Shown: one piece after another, positions 58,537 to 64,000 of the stretch
Layout of the letters: each line of letters opens with the position of its first letter
How positions within the stretch are numbered: position 1 is the stretch's first letter
From: Fen-1308 sp035319125
GTDB lineage: Bacteria; Nitrospirota; Thermodesulfovibrionia; Thermodesulfovibrionales; Dissulfurispiraceae
Reading direction: 5' to 3'
Assembly (NCBI GenBank): GCA_035319125.1
Contig: DATHDG010000006.1
Coordinates: 1-64,000 of the forward strand
DNA: 64,000 nt
Notes under the pieces: model-generated
The model's input: only the letters and a program-made list of their open reading frames with translations
What the model was told of the DNA's origin: nothing
Databases searched by the model: none
Position numbers and translations under genes: made by a program

Positions 58537-59056
58537 ATTTAACCCCCTAAGTTACCGTATTGAGCAAGGTTTCAAGCCATACTCAGCACGAAGATATAAA
58601 TAATTAGCAAATTGCATGCCGTTATATATCATATTGAAATACAGGTGGAAAAATAGCATATACATCATAATTGGTATTGCAAATTGCAATCTTATGGCAT
58701 TTTGCAATATGACATCGCTATACAATTTTTGAGACACTACCCTCTGTTGAATAGTGTTGTAGATTGCTTATAGAATTGCCAGGCGTACATCCTTGCTATA
58801 AAGATGAGCTGGTAGCATAAGAAATGTTGTTTGAGTGGCAAAAAGGATTCCACGCAATAGAATGCTGCCATCAGCCGAGTCTGAAAATTATACATCTACA
58901 GTTGTTAGGTGGTATATATGATTATTCCTTTAGCGAAAGTTACTTTAGAACAAGAGGAGGATACCTGTGCATTCTCCTCTTGTTCCATCATTGATAAAGT
59001 GTAGAACAATAATTGTTGCAAAATAAAGAGGTCCGGACAGTACTTATTAATATCCG
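58537..59056. other. AT-rich intergenic region with inverted repeats
   Basis: This is 520 bp between the chemoreceptor and an exported-protein gene, without a supported gene; a 61-codon minus frame at 58552-58737 has no ribosome-binding site. It contains the palindrome-like TTGCAAATTGCAA (58677-58689), whose core recurs at 59820 and 60438, and the perfect hairpin at 58948-58985. Confidence 0.5.
58948..58985 (+). repeat. Perfect 12-bp hairpin with 14-nt loop
   Basis: GAACAAGAGGAG (58948-58959) and CTCCTCTTGTTC (58974-58985) are perfect inverted repeats. There is no T-run afterwards, and no gene ends nearby on either strand within 70 bp. It may be part of a small RNA, an operator or a Rho-dependent terminator; the GAGGAG loop side could sequester an anti-Shine-Dalgarno. 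Confidence 0.45.
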
Positions 59057-59701
59057 TTACCTTCTGTGATCCTCTCCCGCTCTCCGTTCATCCTCCCCTC
59101 TGCCGCGCCGTTCCTCAAACCCTTGCTGCTGTCTTTGTTGCTGCATATATTGCTGATGTTTCTGAACTTCAGGTCTTTGCCGGTATTCCTCTTGTCTCTG
59201 TTTTCTCAATATCTGGGTATGTCCTTCGGTCCGTGGTGGATAATCCTTGACGCCCCAGGTTTTTTGTCCTCCCCAAGATTTGTCAACTTGCCACTGTTTC
59301 CAGTTCCGCTGGATCTGCTGATATGGAATCCGCCGGTAATCCCATCTATGCCCGTACCAGTTATGATTTCTGTAATAATCTCTCCAATGCCTGTCCAAAT
59401 CGAAATAGAAGCTTGGGACATTGTTATAGTAGACCCAGTCTCTGTCATAATAGGATGAGCGATACCAACGGCCCTCCCACAGACGCCACCAAAACCCATT
59501 CCAGAAATACAGATCTACATCTATATCAGGATCAACATACACACCGCTCGTCTCAGGTAGTACTATCAGATCCGGAGATGCAGAAAATACAATTGGTGGT
59601 GGCAGAGGTATTCCTATATTAATATTTACCTGCGCCAATACTGGTATCGGGACAATAATTAACGCGATCAATAGTAACATCATCCAAAATAGTTTCTTCA
59701 T
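59057..59701 (-). CDS. Exported Trp/Tyr/Arg/Gln-rich protein
   Basis: This 214-residue protein has a signal peptide (MKKLFWMMLLLIALIIVPIPVLA) and a mature part extremely rich in Trp, Tyr, Arg, Asp and Gln (YFWNGFWWRLWEGRWYRSSYY and QQQRQQQGFEERRGRG). Similar exported proteins of unknown function occur in delta- and nitrospira-type bacteria, by memory only. The first half may be a small beta domain, and the second half is disordered. The ATG has GGGAG 7 nt upstream. No function is proposed. Confidence 0.7.
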   Translation of the reverse strand: MKKLFWMMLLLIALIIVPIPVLAQVNINIGIPLPPPIVFSASPDLIVLPETSGVYVDPDIDVDLYFWNGFWWRLWEGRWYRSSYYDRDWVYYNNVPSFYFDLDRHWRDYYRNHNWYGHRWDYRRIPYQQIQRNWKQWQVDKSWGGQKTWGVKDYPPRTEGHTQILRKQRQEEYRQRPEVQKHQQYMQQQRQQQGFEERRGRGEDERRAGEDHRR

Positions 59702-59889
59702 CAGTTGTCTCCCTTTATATTTTTTGTTTCAAATGATTGCTCAATGTCTATCAACAGTTCTTAGTATATTTCTAATCTTTCGATTTTCCAAATAGCCATA
59801 CTGCTGATGGAGATGAAAATGCAAATTGCGCATTCCATGCGATAATAAGCGTTCATGCCAATTATCCTGCATAAGCATATTAGATTTGA

Positions 59890-59918
59890 TTGACACTCGA
59901 AAGATTAAAGAGTATCCT
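59890..59918 (+). promoter_or_regulatory. Promoter for the small His-rich exported protein
   Basis: TTGACA (59890-59895), a 17-bp spacer and TATCCT (59913-59918) predict a start near 59925 and a leader of about 90 nt before the ATG at 60016. The leader is in the 314-bp gap 59702-60015, where nothing else is recognised except one TGCAAATTGC copy (59820). Confidence 0.5.
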
Positions 59919-60015
59919 GATTAATAATATAAATATGTTGATAAAAACAAGATCCGCTCGCTGCATAGTTCATGCTGATATTGTCTTTTCAACCAGGAAA
60001 GGAGGTGAAACAAAG

Positions 60016-60309
60016 ATGAAGGGTATTATAGCACTGACAGTTTTATTAGCATTTCTGATCACATCCTCTTTCGTATTTGCGGCGGAGGACCAGATTCAGT
60101 CTGCGCCTACAGCCCCAGCCCCGAAGGCTAATGCTAAACCGAAGCTCTCATTTGAAGAGATGAAGGCTAACAAGCTTGAACGAAACGACAAGGCAATAGC
60201 CAAGCTCAAAGAGATCAGAGAATGTATTGAAAAGGCACAAACCCCTGACGATTTGAAGGCCTGTCATCCAAAACGTTCACATCATTATCACAAAAAGACT
60301 GAGAAATAG
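60016..60309 (+). CDS. Small exported protein with His-rich C-terminus
   Basis: This 97-residue protein starts with a signal peptide (MKGIIALTVLLAFLITSSFVFAAED). The mature part has a Pro/Ala/Lys linker, a charged helix (FEEMKANKLERNDKAIAKLKEIRECIEKAQ), two Cys (RECIE and KACHP) and a His-rich end (HPKRSHHYHKK) that could bind metal. The frame is open from 59890, but the ATG at 60016 has AAAGGAGGTG 9 nt upstream and starts the signal peptide. It is followed by a good terminator. Function is unknown. Confidence 0.7.
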   Translation: MKGIIALTVLLAFLITSSFVFAAEDQIQSAPTAPAPKANAKPKLSFEEMKANKLERNDKAIAKLKEIRECIEKAQTPDDLKACHPKRSHHYHKKTEK

Positions 60310-60321
60310 CTTATCTCTCCT

Positions 60322-60350
60322 AAGGGGGCTTTGGCCCCCTTTCAATTTTA
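60322..60350 (+). terminator. Intrinsic terminator
   Basis: AAGGGGGC (60322-60329) and GCCCCCTT (60334-60341) form an 8-bp stem with a 4-nt loop, followed by a T-rich TCAATTTTAT. It lies 13 bp after the His-rich exported protein gene. Confidence 0.7.
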
Positions 60351-60539
60351 TGTTATTAACTGTATGATGAGCATTTTCTCGCTCGCCTGATATCAATTTC
60401 GAGATAAGTCGGCGGGTAGTTTACAGCCAATCACTAATGCAATTTGCAATCGTCACTAATAAAAGTGGTCTTTATGTACAATATTACGAGCAATTAGAAT
60501 TGGTGCGGCGTAATTTGCAGAACACTGTGGGCAGCAGCG

Positions 60540-60956
60540 TTATTGTTGTTCTTTATTTTCCTCTTTTTTCTTATGCAATACGGCGTCTAAGGTTGTAGGA
60601 CGCTCGATTTTGAGGTTTTGACTTTTGATGAGCTCGACCAGCTTCAGTATCTCTTTTCTGACATCTTCCTCTATAACAAACTCGACGGCGATCTGGAAAA
60701 TCCCGCAATAGGGAATAATTCTGATAACTCTTGCTGAAACAATGAAGTGCACATTACCTGCAGTGCCGGTTTTAGAATGCAGCATGAACTGCATTGTAAC
60801 ATTATCGCCGATTTCCAGACGGCGGTTTGATTCAAAAAAAAGACCGCCGGCGCTTATATTTGAAGAAGTGCAATCAGTCCACTCTGTATCCCCGGGCAAC
60901 TTCATCTTTACGGTTGTGCTTACCCTCTCATATTTTCTTCTCTCTTCAGTCCCCAT
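60540..60956 (-). CDS. PilZ-domain protein
   Basis: This 138-residue protein has the two PilZ cyclic di-GMP motifs: ERRKYERVS at the N-terminus (R-x-x-x-R) and NISAGGLFFES near residue 33 (D/N-x-S-x-x-G). A beta-barrel core is followed by a charged C-terminal helix (LHKKKEENKEQQ). PilZ proteins bind cyclic di-GMP and regulate motility or adhesion. It lies 34 bp downstream of secA on the same strand and 2.9 kb from pilT. Three GGDEF-related genes in the window could supply its ligand. Confidence 0.9.
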   Translation of the reverse strand: MGTEERRKYERVSTTVKMKLPGDTEWTDCTSSNISAGGLFFESNRRLEIGDNVTMQFMLHSKTGTAGNVHFIVSARVIRIIPYCGIFQIAVEFVIEEDVRKEILKLVELIKSQNLKIERPTTLDAVLHKKKEENKEQQ

Positions 60957-60990
60957 TAGTCACCCTCTTTTGTTGAACAGGCAAAGAGAA

Positions 60991-63690
60991 TTATTTATTT
61001 GCGCAGCACTTCTTGTATTTCTTGCCGCTGCCGCAGGGACAAGGCTCATTTCTTCCGACCTTGTGATCCTTATGTACAGGTTGCCGCGCGCCACCGTCAC
61101 CATCCGATCTGTTGTAAACAAGGCGTTGCTGTTCTTTCTGCAGCTTAACCTCAGCATCCTCATGCACAACTTGAATCTTGAAGAGCCTGGTCAGAGCCTC
61201 AGATTTTATACGATCAGACATATCGGCAAACAATTCAAAAGCTTCTTTCTTATATTCTACCAAAGGATCTTTCTGGGCGTATCCTCTAAGCCCGATGCCT
61301 TCTTTCAGGTGGTCAATATTGAGAAGATGGTCCTTCCATTGGGTATCTATAATCTGCAGCAGTACCATTTTTTCTAGATAGCGCATAATATCGTTGCCGG
61401 AATCCGCCTCTTTCTTCTCATATGCATCCGTTAAAGAGGAAATTAGAAGCTCTCGCAGGTCAGCAGCCCCCTTGAATCCGTCAAGAGGCGGTTTTATTCC
61501 ATAGGAGCCTTCAAGAGCTGCCGACAAGCCGGGTAGATCCCACTCGTCATATCGATCTTCGGGGCAGTATACGAAGATAAAGTCGTCAACGATGTCTTCG
61601 ATCATGTCCAAGACCTTGGGCTTTAATGATTCGCCGAGGAGTATCTCTTTTCTGAATGAATAAATCTCGGTCCGCTGCTTGTTCATGACATCGTCATATT
61701 CCAGAAGATGCTTCCTGATATCAAAATTATGCGCTTCAACTTTTTTCTGTGCGTTTTCTATCGCTTTTGTTACCATCTTGTTTTCGATCGGGATGTCTTC
61801 ATCCATCTTCAGCAGGTTCATCAAACTGTTTATTTTGTCGGAACCGAATATACGCATAAGGTCGTCTTCGAGAGAGAGATAAAACCGTGAAGCGCCCGGA
61901 TCCCCTTGTCGGCCAGATCTGCCACGAAGCTGATTGTCTATTCTGCGCGCCTCATGCCGTTCGGTACCGATTATATTCAAGCCTCCTGCCTCAAGAACCA
62001 AAGCTTTCTCTTTGTTGCAGATTTCGCGCGCCTTCTCGAGAGCTGCATTGAACGCATCGTCCGTGTAGGATTCGCTGTCTTTCAGGAGTTCTGCCGCCAG
62101 ACCGTTGGGATTGCCGCCCAGGACAATATCCGTGCCTCGCCCGGCCATGTTTGTCGCTATTGTCACAGCTCCATATCTGCCGGCCTGTGCTACGATTTCT
62201 GCCTCTTTCTCATGAAATTTAGCATTAAGGACGGCATGCTTGATTTGTTTTCTCTTGAGCAGGTTGCTCAGCAGCTCAGATTTTTCTATCGATGTTGTGC
62301 CGACCAAAACAGGCTGTCCTTTCTTGTTGCATTCCTCTATTTCCCCGATAACTGCGTTGAATTTGCCGTTCTGGTTCTTGTATACCACGTCCGCGCTGTC
62401 AGCCCTTTTCATAGGCTTGTTAGTTGGAATGACCAGCACTTCAAGATTGTATATCTGCGCAAATTCTGCAGCTTCGGTATCTGCGGTGCCGGTCATTCCG
62501 GCGAGCTTGCCGTACATCCTGAACAAGTTCTGGAAGGTGATAGTGGCGAGCGTCTGGTTCTCGCTGGCTATCTTAACTCCTTCTTTTGCCTCTATTGCCT
62601 GATGCAGTCCGTCGCTCCAGCGTCTTCCGGGCATCAATCGTCCGGTAAACTCGTCGACGATGATTACTTCCCCGTCCTTAACCACATATTCGACATCCAG
62701 CTTATAAAGATGGTATGCCCTAAGGGCCTGCAGAACGTGGTGCACCAGCTCTATATTTGATGGGTCATAAAGATTAGATACACCCAAGAGGCGTTCGACT
62801 TTAGCGCTCCCCGAATCGCTCAATGTGACTGTCTTGAGTTTTTCATCGACCTTAAAGTCACCTGAGAGGATATTGCCGTTTTCATCCAGCGCAACGGGCT
62901 TCAGGTTCGGGATGATCCTGTTGATCTTGTAATATTTATCAGTCGATTCCTCCGACGGGCCGGATATAATGAGCGGTGTTCTGGCTTCGTCGATAAGTAT
63001 GCTGTCCACTTCGTCTACAATGGCATAGTTCAATTCCCGCTGGCTGAAGTCCGAAAGATCGTACTTCATATTGTCCCTAAGATAATCAAATCCGAATTCG
63101 TTGTTTGTACCGTAAGTTATGTCGGCAAGATATGCTTCCCTTCTCGTGCAAGGCCGCAGATAGTCGAACCTCTTGTCACTGGACCTGAATGAGCGATCAA
63201 AGAGAAATGAATAGTCGTGCTGAATTACACCGATTGAAAGGCCAAGGAAGTCATATATCTGCCCCATCCACTGAGCGTCTCTTTTAGCAAGATAATCATT
63301 TACGGTCACAACATGGACGCCTTTGCCTTCAATGGCATTTAAGTATACTGAAAGAGTCGCGACAAGTGTCTTTCCTTCACCTGTCTTCATTTCCGCTATC
63401 TTTCCTTCGTGAAGGGCAATGCCGCCTATCAGCTGCACATCGAAGTGGCGCATGTTCAGCTGTCGCTTCGAAGCTTCTCTTACCACTGCAAATGCTTCGT
63501 TTCTTATATCGTCGAGAGATTTGCCCTGGCTGATAAGCTCTCTAAATTCAACAGTCTTGGCAGACAACTGCTCGTTGCTCAACGATGAGACGATGTTTTC
63601 GATGGCGTTGATTTCATCAACAGCCTTGAAAAGTCTTTTTAATTCGCGTTCATTTTTAGTGCCGAATATTTTTTTCAGGATATCCACCAT
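60991..63690 (-). CDS. secA: Preprotein translocase ATPase SecA
   Basis: This 899-residue protein is a full-length SecA: Walker A in MKTGEGKTLVATLSVYLN, DEVDSILIDEARTPLIISG (DEAD-type Walker B), TNMAGRGTDIVLGG, RRIDNQLRGRSGRQGDPG, and the C-terminal SEC-C zinc motif NEPCPCGSGKKYKKCC that binds SecB and lipids. The frame opens at 63939, but the extra 83 residues are not SecA-like; the ATG at 63690 gives MVDILKKIFGTKNERELKRL, the usual start. It drives protein export through SecYEG. PilZ follows it. Confidence 0.97.
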   Translation of the reverse strand: MVDILKKIFGTKNERELKRLFKAVDEINAIENIVSSLSNEQLSAKTVEFRELISQGKSLDDIRNEAFAVVREASKRQLNMRHFDVQLIGGIALHEGKIAEMKTGEGKTLVATLSVYLNAIEGKGVHVVTVNDYLAKRDAQWMGQIYDFLGLSIGVIQHDYSFLFDRSFRSSDKRFDYLRPCTRREAYLADITYGTNNEFGFDYLRDNMKYDLSDFSQRELNYAIVDEVDSILIDEARTPLIISGPSEESTDKYYKINRIIPNLKPVALDENGNILSGDFKVDEKLKTVTLSDSGSAKVERLLGVSNLYDPSNIELVHHVLQALRAYHLYKLDVEYVVKDGEVIIVDEFTGRLMPGRRWSDGLHQAIEAKEGVKIASENQTLATITFQNLFRMYGKLAGMTGTADTEAAEFAQIYNLEVLVIPTNKPMKRADSADVVYKNQNGKFNAVIGEIEECNKKGQPVLVGTTSIEKSELLSNLLKRKQIKHAVLNAKFHEKEAEIVAQAGRYGAVTIATNMAGRGTDIVLGGNPNGLAAELLKDSESYTDDAFNAALEKAREICNKEKALVLEAGGLNIIGTERHEARRIDNQLRGRSGRQGDPGASRFYLSLEDDLMRIFGSDKINSLMNLLKMDEDIPIENKMVTKAIENAQKKVEAHNFDIRKHLLEYDDVMNKQRTEIYSFRKEILLGESLKPKVLDMIEDIVDDFIFVYCPEDRYDEWDLPGLSAALEGSYGIKPPLDGFKGAADLRELLISSLTDAYEKKEADSGNDIMRYLEKMVLLQIIDTQWKDHLLNIDHLKEGIGLRGYAQKDPLVEYKKEAFELFADMSDRIKSEALTRLFKIQVVHEDAEVKLQKEQQRLVYNRSDGDGGARQPVHKDHKVGRNEPCPCGSGKKYKKCCANK

Positions 63691-63747
63691 AATCCTTATA
63701 CTAAAAATAAAATTGTGATTTATGCAAGCTCTCTTGGCGCGTAATTG

Positions 63748-63756
63748 TGGTATAAT
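63748..63756 (+). promoter_or_regulatory. Extended -10 promoter of pilT
   Basis: TGGTATAAT, an extended -10 box, lies 66 bp before the pilT ATG in the divergent secA-pilT gap. No clear -35 is present. Confidence 0.6.
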
Positions 63757-63822
63757 CCGAGTAGACGTTTCCCAAATTAATACTGTTGAAGCCGGCCTGT
63801 CCGGCAGAGGGGGTTGGTCTTT

Positions 63823-64000
63823 ATGGAGATGATAGATATTCTGGTGGCAGGGGCCCAGAATAAGGCCTCGGATATCCACATTGTTGTCGGCAAGCCACCT
63901 ATGGTCCGGATAAATGGAAGTATGCATCCTCTTAAACAATTCCCGGTTCTAACTGAAGAAGCGTCAAAAGGCCTTATATACAGCATGCTTTACCAAGATC
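63823..64000 (+). CDS. pilT: Type IV pilus retraction ATPase PilT, N-terminus only
   Basis: The reading frame from the ATG at 63823 gives 59 residues and runs off the window. It starts MEMIDILVAGAQNKASDIHI and continues with PPMVRINGSMHPL, the N-terminal PAS-like domain of PilT (A-S-D-I-H-I ... P-x-V-R-I-N-G). PilT retracts type IV pili and powers twitching motility. GAGGGGG lies 10-16 nt upstream, and the ATG two codons later is an alternative start. Nearness to PilZ and GGDEF genes fits a surface-motility context. Confidence 0.85.
   Translation, partial: MEMIDILVAGAQNKASDIHIVVGKPPMVRINGSMHPLKQFPVLTEEASKGLIYSMLYQD

Noticed and set aside
58670..58710. Sigma-54 promoter resemblance (TGGCA ... 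TTGCA)
   Set aside because: The GG-to-GC spacing is 6 nt instead of the required 10.
61906..62760. 284-codon open frame on the plus strand
   Set aside because: It lies entirely inside secA on the opposite strand, which is a certain gene; its translation is Cys/Phe-rich and has no family signature.
1..64000. CRISPR arrays, rRNA, tRNA, complete insertion sequences or prophage
   Set aside because: No regularly spaced repeats, no cloverleaf with a CCA-type acceptor, no rRNA-like conserved stretches, and no transposase or phage structural gene were seen while reading the gaps.

Overview
The window reads as chromosomal DNA of a free-living, Gram-negative, probably anaerobic bacterium. The supporting genes are c-type cytochrome assembly by System II (ResB/CcsA), a haem-binding sensor kinase, chemotaxis proteins, a type IV pilus ATPase, lipoproteins and a large soluble iron-sulfur/molybdopterin redox operon. 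The mixture resembles Nitrospirota (Thermodesulfovibrionia-like) or Desulfobacterota genomes, but no rRNA is present and this placement is an inference. No rRNA, tRNA, CRISPR array or complete insertion sequence was found.

1-3.0 kb: a small chromosomal integron. An integron-type tyrosine recombinase (intI) faces right. A leftward array of small stress or toxin-antitoxin genes (VOC protein, RHH antitoxin/MazF, BrnT-like toxin) faces the other way behind a good leftward promoter. One recombination site with attC architecture lies behind mazF and a half site lies behind the VOC gene. A GC-rich, three-way-junction inverted-repeat element sits between the promoter and the first cassette. 3.0-9.0 kb: a host-attachment-family protein, a haem-sensor kinase/response regulator pair, YajQ, and an RNA-related cluster (cold-shock protein behind a possible attenuator, RRM protein, ribosomal protein bS21). 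9.0-13.9 kb: cell-wall enzymes (DUF882/M15 protein, YcbB-type L,D-transpeptidase), then a cNMP/CBS/DUF294 protein with a DnaQ-like exonuclease.

13.9-27.7 kb is the most distinctive part. A sensory-type [FeFe]-hydrogenase-like protein and a SpoIIE-type phosphatase run rightward. They converge on a leftward operon encoding a PhsA/PsrA-type molybdopterin oxidoreductase, a four-cluster ferredoxin subunit, a NuoG-N-terminal-like ferredoxin, a NuoF-C/GltD fusion, a low-molecular-weight phosphatase/ArsC and a PEP-synthase-like protein fused to a lectin-like domain. Upstream lies a split TauE/SafE sulfite-exporter pair. A plausible reading is a cytoplasmic NAD(P)H-linked reductase (thiosulfate, polysulfide or another oxyanion) with sulfite export and a redox or H2-sensing phospho-signalling branch.

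27.9-35.8 kb: MtfA peptidase, Dtd, a small exported protein, Kup K+ transporter, a TDT-family transporter, a divergent RelA/SpoT-fold protein and a WD40 lipoprotein. 35.9-48.1 kb: TrpE, a PleD-like diguanylate cyclase coupled to a degenerate histidine kinase, ResB/CcsA, TsaD, a YfcE-type phosphodiesterase, a beta-CASP RNase, and a DUF3391-like/HDOD/GGDEF trio. 48.1-58.5 kb: the leftward aroC-slt-zapB-like-zapA run, glgB, an MDR alcohol dehydrogenase, CheV, a cupin and a chemoreceptor. 58.5-64 kb: two small exported proteins in AT-rich flanks, PilZ, SecA, and the start of pilT.

Promoters with an extended -10 (TGnTATAAT) recur, and three genes have a -10 box only 5-6 nt before the ATG with no Shine-Dalgarno, which suggests leaderless transcripts.
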